This document shows, one piece after another, positions 18,413-27,513 of a stretch of 64,000 nucleotides of DNA. The position numbers were made by a program, and so were the translations under genes. The stretch is taken from contig NZ_MIEK01000007.1 of NCBI RefSeq assembly GCF_001742285.1, forward strand, positions 1 to 64,000, read 5' to 3'. The notes beneath the pieces were generated by a model. It did no database searches and was not told the origin of the DNA. It was given only the letters and a program-made list of their open reading frames with translations. Position 1 is the first letter of the stretch; each line of letters opens with the position of its first letter. Source of the stretch: Enterococcus rivorum (GTDB lineage: Bacteria > Bacillota > Bacilli > Lactobacillales > Enterococcaceae).

Positions 18413-18444
18413 TTTAAAATAATTGGCCATTAAAAGCCAATCAG

Positions 18445-18507
18445 AATGAATGGATAAAGTGAAGGAGGGCAACTGTTTCAGCTTTTGAAGGTTGGTTGCC
18501 ATTCATT
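18445..18507 (+). promoter_or_regulatory. Inverted repeats in the lacE-lacG gap
   Basis: The 113-bp gap between lacE and lacG holds two overlapping inverted repeats: AATGAATGG (18445-18453) with CCATTCATT (18499-18507), and GGCAAC (18468-18473) with GTTGCC (18495-18500). They cannot both form, and the 3' arm ends shortly before the lacG ribosome site. This may tune lacG expression or mRNA processing. Confidence 0.4.
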
Positions 18508-18525
18508 AAGAAAAGGAGTAGTTCT

Positions 18526-19929
18526 ATGCAAAAATTTCCAGAAAACTTTATATTTGGAGCAGCAACAGCAGCTTATCAGGCAGAAGGTGCCACGAAAATT
18601 GGGAACAAAGGGAAAACCTACTGGGACGATTATTTAGCTGAACAGAATGTATTTGATCCTTCTACAGCTAGTGATTTTTATCATAAGTATCGAGAAGATC
18701 TTGAGGTGTGCCAAGCTTTTGGAATCAATGGCATTCGGATTTCTATTGCATGGACTAGAATTTTTCCAAATGGAACAGGGGAAGTGAATCAAAGTGGTGT
18801 TGACTATTACCACGAACTAATTGATACTTGCATAAAAAATAAAGTAGAGCCTTTTGTGACTTTACATCATTTTGATACACCGGATCCACTATTTAAATTA
18901 GGGGACTGGCTGTCTCAAGAAATGGTGACTGCTTTTGTTGATTTTTCTAGCTTTTGTTTTAAGGAATATGGGGATAAAGTCAACTATTGGATTACTATCA
19001 ATGAACCGTGGTCAGTAGTTGCCGGACAATATATTATAGGCCATTTCCCACCGAATAAGCAGTATGACATTCCTAAAGCAATTCAAGCGATGCACAATAT
19101 GATGGTAGCTCATGCTCGGGTCGTAAAAGTATACGTGGCAGGAAATTATCATGGAGAGATTGGGATTGTGCATATTTTAGAATCGAAGTATCCAATTAGT
19201 GACAAGCCGGAAGATGATGAAGCGGCTATGCAAGAGCATGTATTAGCTAATCAGTTTATGCTAGATGTCACCTTTAATGGGTGTTATTCGGAAGAATCCT
19301 TAGCTGTTGTAAAAAACATCCTTAAGCAAAATCAAGGAGAATTAATCATCCGGGAAGAAGAGCTTGAAATTCTTTCTGATGCCGCACAAAAAATAGATTT
19401 TTTAGGAATTAATTATTACGCCAGTCATTTTCTTAAGGCATACGAAGGAGAAAGCTTGATACACCATAATGGAACTGGTGAGAAAGGCAGTAGCATTTTT
19501 GCATTGAAGGGAATTGGTGAGCGAGTAAGTAATCCAAAAATTCCAACAACAGATTGGGATTGGCCTATTTATCCGCAAGGCTTGTTGGATATGTTATTGT
19601 ATATCAAGGAAAAATATCCTCATTATAAAAAAATCTACGTGACCGAAAATGGAATGGGTGACAAAGATCTTCTAACGAATGAAACAGTCAATGACGACGC
19701 ACGAATTGAGTATGTTCGCTTGCATTTGTCTGCTATTTTGAAAGCTGTAGAAAAAGGAGTAAATGTTCAAGGCTACTTCATCTGGTCGTTAATGGACGTA
19801 TTTTCTTGGACAAATGGCTATAATAAGCGTTACGGCTTGTTGTATGTTGATTTTGATACGCAAAAAAGATACGCCAAAAAAAGTGCTTACTGGTATAAAA
19901 AATTAGCAGAAACTAAAGAACTATTGTAA
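18526..19929 (+). CDS. lacG: 6-phospho-beta-galactosidase
   Basis: This 467-residue GH1 enzyme matches the usual LacG length. Catalytic residues are visible as WITINEP (Glu160, acid/base) and YVTENGMG (nucleophile). The N-terminus MQKFPENFIFGAATAAYQAE is a classic GH1 start. I begin at the ATG at 18526, which has AAGGAG upstream, rather than a longer frame. It splits lactose 6-phosphate to glucose and galactose 6-phosphate, which enters the LacAB/LacC/LacD route encoded on the other strand. Confidence 0.96.
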   Translation: MQKFPENFIFGAATAAYQAEGATKIGNKGKTYWDDYLAEQNVFDPSTASDFYHKYREDLEVCQAFGINGIRISIAWTRIFPNGTGEVNQSGVDYYHELIDTCIKNKVEPFVTLHHFDTPDPLFKLGDWLSQEMVTAFVDFSSFCFKEYGDKVNYWITINEPWSVVAGQYIIGHFPPNKQYDIPKAIQAMHNMMVAHARVVKVYVAGNYHGEIGIVHILESKYPISDKPEDDEAAMQEHVLANQFMLDVTFNGCYSEESLAVVKNILKQNQGELIIREEELEILSDAAQKIDFLGINYYASHFLKAYEGESLIHHNGTGEKGSSIFALKGIGERVSNPKIPTTDWDWPIYPQGLLDMLLYIKEKYPHYKKIYVTENGMGDKDLLTNETVNDDARIEYVRLHLSAILKAVEKGVNVQGYFIWSLMDVFSWTNGYNKRYGLLYVDFDTQKRYAKKSAYWYKKLAETKELL

Positions 19930-19956
19930 AGTATAAAAAATCAAAATGAAACTATG

Positions 19957-19997
19957 AAACTGTGAGGGTTGTTTTCGAAAAAACTCACAGTTTTTTG
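19957..19997 (+). terminator. Terminator of the lacFEG operon
   Basis: AAACTGTGAG (19957-19966) pairs with CTCACAGTTT (19984-19993), followed by Ts. It starts 28 bases after the lacG stop. Confidence 0.85.
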
Positions 19998-20246
19998 TTG
20001 AAGCAAAATCTTGTTTTGTCTTATAAAAAAATATTTTTTAGAGGAGTGCTTATTTTACAGTAATTTTACAGTAATCTGACGTAAAAAACATACTATTATT
20101 TTATAATATATGAAACAATTATATATTTTATATAGTAATTGTTTGTACCAGAGGCCTATCCGAACAATCACTGTTCTTTGATGATTCTGGCTGTTAGAAT
20201 GCAATTTTTAGGTATCATAAGTAAAAAAATTATTGGGGGGATTTTT
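19998..20246 (+). promoter_or_regulatory. AT-rich upstream region of the alkaline phosphatase gene
   Basis: Direct repeats TTTTACAGTAA occur at about 20053-20073 (TTTTACAGTAATTTTACAGT), with TTATAATATATG further down. Tandem TTTACAG-type repeats spaced 11 bases apart resemble PhoP Pho-box arrays of Firmicutes, which would fit phosphate-starvation control of a phosphatase. This is a pattern match only. Confidence 0.4.
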
Positions 20247-21910
20247 ATGTTAAAATTTCAAAAAAGACTGATTGCGTTAACGATGGTATGTGTGTCAATT
20301 TTATCTAGTGGTTCTCATTCTCACGCAATGAGCCTCGAAAAGCTTCAGGAGCAAAAAAAATAAAAAATGTTATTGTTTTAATCGCTGATGGGATGAGCAT
20401 CGATGGCGTTACTCTCACTCGTTGGTACAACGCGTATGACCAAGCGTCAGGAAAAATTGATACGTCAAAAAATCTTTCAATTGATCAAATGGCTAGTGGC
20501 TTAGTCAGAACTTATTGGCAAGCAAATGGTGTTGTTGGAGCAATAACCGATTCAGCACCAGCAGGAACAGCTCTAGCCACTGGTGTAAAAACAATGGACA
20601 AATTTATCGGCGTTTCTGAGGAAAAAAAACCTTTAGCAACTATTCTAGAAACATCAAAAAATATTGGGAAAGCAACCGGATTAGTCGCTACCTCGCAAAT
20701 AATGCATGCGACGACAGCCGCTTATTCTAGTCATTTCCCTGACAGAAGTAAAGAAGCAATTATCGCTGAACAGCAGGTTTATAATTCTATTGATGTAGTC
20801 TTTGGTGGGGGCTATGGAAACCTTCAAAATCGTGAAGATGATGAAGACTTAGTAAATGTTTTAAAAAATCAAGGCTACCAGTACTTGACAGACAAAAAAG
20901 ACCTAACTAATGCTAAAAATAAAACTTGGGGCATGTTTGCTGAATCAGCTATGTCCTATGAAATGGATCAGAAAACACTAACGCCATCAGAGCCGTCTCT
21001 ATCTGAAATGACGAAAAAATCGATAGATATTCTTTCAAAAGACAAAGATGGGTTCTTTTTAATGGTGGAAAGTTCAAAAGTTGATTGGGCAGCACATGCA
21101 AATGATCCGATAGGAATGATTTCTGAAATTAATGCTTTTGATCAATCGGTTAAAGCTGCACTGGATTATGCTAAGAAAAATGAAGATACAATGGTTATCG
21201 CTATTACCGATCATGGAAATAGCGGCTTAACAATTGGAAATAAGCAAACAGATACCACTTACTCAAAAGATAGTGTGGACAAATTTGTTGCGCCATTAAA
21301 AAAAGCCAAGCTGACAGGTGAAGGAATTGGTAAAAAAATAAGTGGAAATACTGATAATTTGGTTAAAATTATGGCTGAATATGGTGGTATTAGTGATTTA
21401 TCTACTGAAGAAATCGCACAGCTTAAAGCTGTCCTAAATGATGAAAAAAAGGACAAACAAGCACTTTACGGAAGCAATATGCAAGCACTCTATGGACAGT
21501 TAATATCAAAAAGGGCCTCATTAGGCTTTACAACTAGCGGTCATACAGGTGAAGATATCACGCTTTATACGTACTTGCCCAATGACGAAAGACTTACTGG
21601 AACTATTAATAATACAGACATTCCTAAAGCGATAGCCAAAATATGGGGCATTGATTTGTCGAAAGAAACGAAAAATTATTACACTGATGCCAAAGAAGCA
21701 TTAGAAAAATTAGGTGCTAAAGTTTCCATTGATGATTCTGATCAGAATAATGTTAAATTGGTTGCAACTAAAGGAAAAACGACGTTGGAAATACCCGAAA
21801 ATAAAAACTATGTGTTACTAAATGGTAAAAATAAAGAACTAGAGAGTGTTGCTGTTAATGTAGAAAATACTTTTTACGTAAACAATAAGGCTTTAAAGCT
21901 GATGAAATAG
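20247..21910 (+). pseudogene. Secreted alkaline phosphatase gene split by a frameshift in an A8 tract
   Basis: An ORF from ATG 20247 (after GGGGGG) encodes a signal peptide (MLKFQKRLIALTMVCVSILS, then SHSHA) and stops at TAA 20361-20363. The catalytic part lies in the -1 frame and resumes inside the A8 run (20353-20360), reading KKIKNVIVLIADGMS. Key alkaline phosphatase motifs are intact: ADGMS (metal Asp), TDSAPAGTALATGVKT (nucleophile Ser), VESSKVDWAAH, ITDHGNSG and SGHTGEDI. The first in-frame ATG of the second part (20393) lies past the first metal ligand, so a separate product would be inactive. One extra A restores a full-length protein of about 554 residues. The tract reads A_AAA_AAA in the zero frame, a classic -1 slippery heptamer. 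Decay, slippage or sequencing error are all possible. Confidence 0.88.
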
Positions 21911-22023
21911 TAATTTTAGCACATACGAAGTAAAAATAAGCCTGCTTTAAAGAAAACAGCGATGATTTTGGATTCTATGTCAACTCCTGTTGCTAGAATA
22001 AAAAACAGAATACAATCGAAGAG

Positions 22024-22070
22024 CTTAAAACAAAAACAGAGAATCTCTGGTTTTGTTTTAAGTTTTTTTG
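22024..22070 (+). terminator. Terminator after alkaline phosphatase
   Basis: CTTAAAACAAAA with ACAGAGA pairs with TCTCTG and GTTTTGTTTTAAG around a two-base loop, followed by seven Ts. It lies about 115 bases after the phosphatase stop. Confidence 0.85.
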
Positions 22071-22303
22071 AACGAAGGAAGACAGCGGGAATGATCTGGG
22101 CAGTTGTTGGGAAGTGACTTGGCGAAACCCGTGCCAAGTCCATTCCTAGATCCAGTCAAAGCAGCTGTAAGAACTTTGCTGTTCCTTTTTTTGTTTGAAC
22201 ACTCAAAAAAAGTGCTGGTGGGTTTTCCTTGAGGAATTTCCACCAACACAAAATAGTATAGAGCCAACAAAACGACAACCGTTTTGTTAAGACTCTTTTT
22301 TCG
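22071..22303. other. Intergenic sequence downstream of the UreI-like gene
   Basis: I see no gene. AACAAAACG (22266-22274) and CGTTTTGTT (22280-22288) form a hairpin just beyond the minus-strand gene's stop and may help end that transcript. The rest is unexplained. Confidence 0.45.
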
Positions 22304-22789
22304 CTACCATAAATTGACTAACATTAAATAGCCTGGAATCCAGCAAGTGACAATTCCTTCAAAGATTGCTAAGTATAAAACAGGTTTGGTAATATCAATT
22401 TTTAAAATAGATTCCACGAACCCAGCAAACCATAAAATTCCCCAAAGGAGCCAAATAATTGCGAAACGCCAATCCCCTTCGATAGTGTAAGCGACCCAAG
22501 CACTTGGAATCGTATTGATTGCGACAAATAAAGCAAAAATTCCATAAATGCGCATATCTAAATTGAAAAGATAGATTAAACCAACCAATAAATAGGTAAA
22601 GGCAAATAGATACCCCGTGCCAGCAGAGTAATATTCTCCCTGTAATAAATACATAGTGTTAATAATGAAAGACAAGCTTCCTGTAAGAATATTTAAAAGT
22701 GCAGTAGATTTTTTATCTACGCCTGCTAAGCCGCAATACCCATTGCTAATTAAAGTAATCCCTACAAATAATAAACCGACAGCTAACAA
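22304..22789 (-). CDS. AmiS/UreI family transporter (urea/amide channel)
   Basis: This 161-residue membrane protein has about six hydrophobic helices. It carries the AmiS/UreI family pattern: an opening VGLLFVGITLISNGYCGLAG, then GYLFAFTYLLVGLIYLFNLD and WLLWGILWFAGFVE. Relatives conduct urea or short aliphatic amides; Helicobacter UreI is the acid-gated example. It starts at TTG (22787-22789) with GGAGG seven bases upstream. No urease or amidase gene occurs in the window, so the partner enzyme is either elsewhere or absent. Confidence 0.85.
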   Translation of the reverse strand: MLAVGLLFVGITLISNGYCGLAGVDKKSTALLNILTGSLSFIINTMYLLQGEYYSAGTGYLFAFTYLLVGLIYLFNLDMRIYGIFALFVAINTIPSAWVAYTIEGDWRFAIIWLLWGILWFAGFVESILKIDITKPVLYLAIFEGIVTCWIPGYLMLVNLW

Positions 22790-22958
22790 TTTTGTTCCTC
22801 CTATAGATTATTTATGACCATCCAACCATTTTACGAAATATTGAAGAAAAAGTGTACATCATGAGAAAAAAATTTCTTTATAGAAATCAAGTTGCCATGA
22901 AAAAAATAAAATTTTCTAATTTTCGCTTTTTTATAGATTTTTTCAATAAAACCGACGT

Positions 22959-23012
22959 AACGTTCGTGTTTTAACCTTTCCTTTTTTTTCGTTCTTCGTA
23001 ATATTCGATTTT
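22959..23012 (-). promoter_or_regulatory. Possible PurBox pair upstream of purA
   Basis: On the minus strand AAAACACGAACGTT (22959-22972) and AAAATCGAATATT (23000-23012) resemble the PurR box AWWWCCGAACWWT, with a few mismatches each. They sit just upstream of or over the purA -35 region. PurR control of purA is known in Bacillus and Lactococcus relatives. The match is imperfect, so this is tentative. Confidence 0.35.
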
Positions 23013-23015
23013 TCC

Positions 23016-23044
23016 TTGAAAGGGTGGCGTTTTCTTGGTACAAT
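23016..23044 (+). promoter_or_regulatory. purA sigma-A promoter
   Basis: TTGAAA (23016-23021), a 17-bp spacer and TACAAT (23039-23044) form a near-consensus promoter, giving a short leader of about 30 bases before the purA ATG. Confidence 0.7.
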
Positions 23045-23080
23045 AATTCAGGACAAAATAATTTAGAACGAGGTGTTCGA

Positions 23081-24373
23081 ATGTCATCAGTTGTAGTAGT
23101 TGGAACGCAGTGGGGCGACGAAGGTAAAGGAAAAATCACGGATTTTCTAAGTGAAAATGCGGAAGTTATCGCACGCTATCAAGGTGGAGACAATGCTGGG
23201 CATACGATTAAATTCGACGGTGTAACGTATAAACTTCATTTAATTCCTTCAGGTATTTTTTATAAGGAAAAAATTAGCGTAATTGGGAATGGCGTAGTTG
23301 TAAACCCTAAATCTTTAGTAAAAGAGTTAGCGTACTTAAAAGAAAACAACGTAGCGACTGATAATTTGCGTATTTCAGATCGTGCGCATGTCATTTTACC
23401 TTACCATATTCAATTGGATCAATTGCAAGAAGATGCGAAAGGTGAAAATAAAATTGGAACAACAATTAAAGGAATTGGCCCAGCGTATATGGATAAAGCG
23501 GCACGTGTTGGGATTCGAATTGCTGATTTACTAGATAAAGAAATTTTTGAAGAACGTTTGAAAATTAATCTGGAAGAAAAAAATCGTCAATTTGTTAAGA
23601 TGTTTGATAGTGAGCCAATTGCATTTGAAGATATTTTTGAAGAATATTATGAGTATGGCCAACAAATCAAGAAATATGTTACTGACACTTCAGTGATTTT
23701 AAATGATGCTTTAGATGCTGGCAAACGCGTGTTATTTGAAGGTGCCCAAGGTGTGATGCTAGATATCGATCAAGGAACGTATCCTTTTGTAACATCATCA
23801 AATCCCGTAGCTGGAGGCGTGACAATTGGTAGTGGTGTAGGCCCATCTAAAATTAATAAGGTTGTAGGTGTTTGTAAAGCTTATACGTCGCGTGTCGGCG
23901 ATGGACCTTTCCCAACAGAATTATTCGATGAAACAGGAGAAACAATTCGTAGAGTAGGGAAAGAATACGGTACAACAACAGGGCGTCCTCGTCGTGTGGG
24001 TTGGTTTGATACGGTTGTAATGCGTCATTCGAAACGTGTTTCAGGTATTACAAACTTATCTCTAAATTCGATTGATGTACTAAGTGGACTAGAGACAGTT
24101 AAAATTTGTACAGCCTATGAATTAGATGGAGAATTAATCTATCATTATCCTGCAAGCTTGAAAGAATTGAGCCGTTGTAAACCAGTTTATGAAGAGTTAC
24201 CAGGATGGTCAGAAGATATTACAGCGTGTAAAACATTAGCTGATTTACCAGCCAACGCTCGTAACTACGTTCATCGTATTTCTGAACTTGTAGGTGTAAG
24301 AATTTCAACATTTTCAGTAGGACCAGATCGTAACCAAACCAATGTATTAGAAAGTGTTTGGGCACAAATTTAA
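23081..24373 (+). CDS. purA: Adenylosuccinate synthetase
   Basis: This 430-residue enzyme joins IMP and aspartate with GTP, the first committed step to AMP. The opening [19 protein letters not shown] is the diagnostic P-loop, with GDNAGHT following, and [11 protein letters not shown] is present near residue 300. The ATG at 23081 was preferred over an upstream in-frame start because AACGAGGTG precedes it and the promoter would sit inside the longer version. Length matches the family. Confidence 0.98.
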   Translation: MSSVVVVGTQWGDEGKGKITDFLSENAEVIARYQGGDNAGHTIKFDGVTYKLHLIPSGIFYKEKISVIGNGVVVNPKSLVKELAYLKENNVATDNLRISDRAHVILPYHIQLDQLQEDAKGENKIGTTIKGIGPAYMDKAARVGIRIADLLDKEIFEERLKINLEEKNRQFVKMFDSEPIAFEDIFEEYYEYGQQIKKYVTDTSVILNDALDAGKRVLFEGAQGVMLDIDQGTYPFVTSSNPVAGGVTIGSGVGPSKINKVVGVCKAYTSRVGDGPFPTELFDETGETIRRVGKEYGTTTGRPRRVGWFDTVVMRHSKRVSGITNLSLNSIDVLSGLETVKICTAYELDGELIYHYPASLKELSRCKPVYEELPGWSEDITACKTLADLPANARNYVHRISELVGVRISTFSVGPDRNQTNVLESVWAQI

Positions 24374-24382
24374 TCAGGTTTC

Positions 24383-24432
24383 GAGAGGGCAGAACAAAAC
24401 GTATACAGTTTTGTCCGCTCTCTTTTCTTTTA
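24383..24432 (+). terminator. purA terminator
   Basis: GAGAGGGCAGAACAAAAC pairs with GTTTTGTCCGCTCTC (one mismatch region), then a T-rich tail. It begins 10 bases after the purA stop. Confidence 0.8.
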
Positions 24433-24544
24433 CTTAAATTAAAAATATTATAGAGGAAAAAAGAGAAATATCTTTATGTTCAGTGTTCTTTAATGAGTGT
24501 CATGAGCTTTTGTGTTAAAATGTAAAAAAGGAGGATTATAAAAA

Positions 24545-25414
24545 ATGACCTTTAAATTAGTAACCGATTCTTGTTGTGATTTACCCTATACTTTATTAGA
24601 AGAAAATGATGTTGATTTTATAAGTATGACAGTCCATTTGAACGGAAAAGAAATGATTGATGATCTAGGAAAAACCTTTGATTATGATCATTTTCTAAAG
24701 GAAATCCAGAACGGTGGTATGCCGACGACTTCTCAAGTGAATATTGGACAATATATAGAGTTTTTCCGCACTTTTATTGAGAAAAAAATACCTGTTCTTT
24801 ACTTAGCTTTTTCTTCAGGTTTAAGTGGCTCTTACCAAAGTGCCCTGCAAGCAGTTGATATATTAAAAGAAGAATATGAAGATGTTGAAATTTATATAGT
24901 AGATACCAAAGCTGCCAGCCTGGGATTAGGTTTACTCGTAAACAAAGCGATTGATTTGAAAAAAGCAGGTCATTCACTAGAAGATATTTTACTTTGGTTA
25001 ACAGAAAATAAGATGAACGTTCAATCTTGGGTAACCGTGGATGATTTAAAACATTTGGAACGAGGTGGACGAATCTCAAAAACCGCAGCAGCAATTGGTG
25101 GTTTGATGAATGTAAAACCAATCATTACAATAGACGCTGAAGGAAAGTTAATAAATGTTGGAAAAGTTCGTGGAAGAGGCAAAGCCCTCCAGAAATTAGC
25201 AAATGAAACAACATCAAGAATTATTGAGCCTGTAAAACAAACAATCTATATTGCTTATGCAGGAGATCTTGATAACGCTGAAAAATTAAAGAAGATGATC
25301 CTTGAAAAGATTCAAGTAAAAGAAATATCTATCTTCCCATTAGGTTCAACCATCACAAGTCACACAGGCTATGGCTGTATCGCTGTTTTTTCTTTAGGAG
25401 AAAAACGAGTTTAA
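24545..25414 (+). CDS. DegV family fatty-acid-binding protein (FakB-like)
   Basis: This 289-residue protein begins MTFKLVTDSCCDLPYTLLEE, the DegV family start. It shows the fatty-acid pocket region PTTSQVNIGQY, and LAFSSGLSGSYQSA and DTKAASLGLGLLV, all typical of the fold. FakB proteins present fatty acids to the FakA kinase for phosphorylation and phospholipid synthesis. AAGGAGG precedes the ATG. It is a single-gene unit. Which fatty acid it binds cannot be told from sequence. Confidence 0.92.
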   Translation: MTFKLVTDSCCDLPYTLLEENDVDFISMTVHLNGKEMIDDLGKTFDYDHFLKEIQNGGMPTTSQVNIGQYIEFFRTFIEKKIPVLYLAFSSGLSGSYQSALQAVDILKEEYEDVEIYIVDTKAASLGLGLLVNKAIDLKKAGHSLEDILLWLTENKMNVQSWVTVDDLKHLERGGRISKTAAAIGGLMNVKPIITIDAEGKLINVGKVRGRGKALQKLANETTSRIIEPVKQTIYIAYAGDLDNAEKLKKMILEKIQVKEISIFPLGSTITSHTGYGCIAVFSLGEKRV

Positions 25415-25462
25415 GCAATTATTATTGAATTTTAAAAAAAATCATATATTTAGAAAAATAAA

Positions 25463-25512
25463 AAGAATCAGAACAACGGACTCAAAAAGTTGGTTGTTCT
25501 GATTCTTTTTTG
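25463..25512. terminator. Bidirectional terminator between degV and the ABC-F gene
   Basis: AAGAATCAGAACAAC (25463-25477) pairs perfectly with GTTGTTCTGATTCTT (25493-25507), with a T-run on the right and an A-run on the left. It serves both convergent genes. Confidence 0.9.
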
Positions 25513-25520
25513 TTTGATTT

Positions 25521-27152
25521 TTAATATTCCCCAGTAAACAGTTCATCCAATTGTTTTTGAACATCTTTGTTTTCTAAGAATTCGTCGTAAGTTGTTTCAG
25601 CACGATCGACTAAACCTTTATCAGAAACAGCGATAATACGGTTTGCTAAGGTTTGGATAAATTGATGGTCATGAGAAGCGAATAAAATTGCGCCAGTAAA
25701 GGCCATTAGCCCATCATTTAATGCTGTGATAGATTCTAAGTCCAAATGGTTTGTCGGATCATCTAGAACCAACACATTTGATTTAGATAACATCAGTTTA
25801 GAAAGCATGACACGAACTTTTTCCCCACCGGAAAGGACGTTTACAGGTTTTAATACTTCTTCCCCAGAGAATAACATTCTACCTAAGAAGCTACGTAAAA
25901 AGGTATTGTCATCTTCTTCTTTTCCAGCAAATTGACGTAACCAGTCGATAATTGTTAAGTCAGTATCGAAATCTTTACTGTTGTCTTTTGGTAAGTAAGC
26001 TTGAGTCGTTGTAACACCCCAACGCACCGTACCAGTATCAGGTTTGATTTCCCCCATAATTACTTTGAATAAAGTCGTCGTAACGATGTCACTGTCAGCA
26101 ATAAATGCTACTTTGTCATCTTTACTTAAGTTGAAAGAAATGTTGTCTAAGACTTTTTTACCATCAATTGTTACAGAAATATTTTCTAATTGTAGTAAAT
26201 CATTTCCGATTTCACGTTCAGGATTAAAGCCAACAAATGGGTAACGACGTGAAGAAGGCTGAATATCGTCTAAAGTGATTTTGTCCAACATTTTTTTACG
26301 AGAAGTTGCTTGTTTTGATTTAGAAGCATTTGCGCTAAATCGTGCAATAAAGTCTTGTAATTCTTTGATTTGTTCTTCTTTTTTTGCATTGGCATTCGAT
26401 TGTAATTTTGCCGCTAATTGACTAGATTCTAACCAGAAGTCGTAGTTCCCTACGTAAAGTTTAATTTTTCCGAAATCTAAATCGGCCATGTGGGTACAAA
26501 CTTTGTTTAAAAAGTGACGGTCATGGGAAACGACAATAACGGTATTATCAAAGTTGATTAAAAATTCTTCTAACCAATTAATTGAACGAGTATCTAATCC
26601 ATTGGTAGGCTCATCCAGTAATAGTACATCAGGTTTACCAAAAAGCGATTGTGCTAATAACACTTTTACTTTTTGACCGGCAGTTAGTTCACTCATCAAT
26701 TGGTCATGTAAGTTTTCAGGAATGTTTAAGCCTTGAAGCAAGACAGCAGCTTCAGGTTCTGCTTCCCAACCACCTATTTCGGCAAATTCTCCTTCTAATT
26801 CAGCGGCACGAATCCCATCTTCATCAGAGAAGTCTTCTTTCATATAGATCGCATCTTTTTCTTTCATAACTTCATATAGGCGTTTGTGGCCCATAATTAC
26901 AGTTTCCAAGACTGTATTTTCTTCATAATCAAAATGGTTCTGCTTTAATGTAGCCAAACGTTCATCTGGACCTAAAGAAATATTTCCTGTTGTAGGTGGA
27001 ATTTCACCAGATAAAATTTTTAAGAAAGTTGATTTACCAGCACCGTTTGCACCAATTAGCCCATAACAGTTTCCTGGAGTGAATTTAATATTTACATCAT
27101 CAAAAAGTTTGCGGTCTGGAAATTGCAAACTTACGTCATTTACAGTAATCAA
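25521..27152 (-). CDS. ABC-F family ATPase
   Basis: This 543-residue protein has two ABC domains and no membrane segments, as in ribosome-associated ABC-F factors (YkpA/YbiT group). Domain 1 has Walker A GANGAGKS (34-41), signature LTAGQKVKVLLA and Walker B DVLLLDEPTNGLD. A charged linker with SKSKQATSRKKMLDKI follows. Domain 2 has signature LSGGEKVRVML and Walker B VLVLDDPTNHLD, but its Walker A region reads AFIADSDIVTTTLFKVI and lacks the GxxGxGK loop. It starts at TTG (27150-27152) behind GTGAGG. Relatives rescue or regulate ribosomes; antibiotic resistance is not implied. Confidence 0.92.
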   Translation of the reverse strand: MITVNDVSLQFPDRKLFDDVNIKFTPGNCYGLIGANGAGKSTFLKILSGEIPPTTGNISLGPDERLATLKQNHFDYEENTVLETVIMGHKRLYEVMKEKDAIYMKEDFSDEDGIRAAELEGEFAEIGGWEAEPEAAVLLQGLNIPENLHDQLMSELTAGQKVKVLLAQSLFGKPDVLLLDEPTNGLDTRSINWLEEFLINFDNTVIVVSHDRHFLNKVCTHMADLDFGKIKLYVGNYDFWLESSQLAAKLQSNANAKKEEQIKELQDFIARFSANASKSKQATSRKKMLDKITLDDIQPSSRRYPFVGFNPEREIGNDLLQLENISVTIDGKKVLDNISFNLSKDDKVAFIADSDIVTTTLFKVIMGEIKPDTGTVRWGVTTTQAYLPKDNSKDFDTDLTIIDWLRQFAGKEEDDNTFLRSFLGRMLFSGEEVLKPVNVLSGGEKVRVMLSKLMLSKSNVLVLDDPTNHLDLESITALNDGLMAFTGAILFASHDHQFIQTLANRIIAVSDKGLVDRAETTYDEFLENKDVQKQLDELFTGEY

Positions 27153-27513
27153 TTGTTTTCCTCACTTTATTTATAATTGTTAAACCTCTCTGCATTATAG
27201 CGAGGAAAATGCCATTTTTCAAGGAATTTCAGTGTTTTTCAGAAAAGAATTCATTTCCGAACGTGCAAAAGATAACTTAATCATAAGATTTGAGCATTTT
27301 TTGATGTAAACTTCATCTAATAATCTTTTTAAGAGTAAACATTCAGTTGTAAGAATTAGATTTCAAGTTTGCTATTTTAGAAAAAATCAATACAATTAAC
27401 TTAATCAAATTCATAATAAAGAAATAGTCTCTTTGAAAATTACTGGCTAAACAAAACTACGCTGACGTAAAGTCCTAAAATGGCTATGAAAAAAATATAT
27501 TGGGGAGGAAACG
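27153..27513. other. Intergenic region between the ABC-F gene and a divergent membrane protein
   Basis: This 361-bp AT-rich gap must hold the promoters of both divergent genes. GGGGAGG lies just before the plus-strand ATG at 27514. I see no other recognisable element. Confidence 0.4.
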
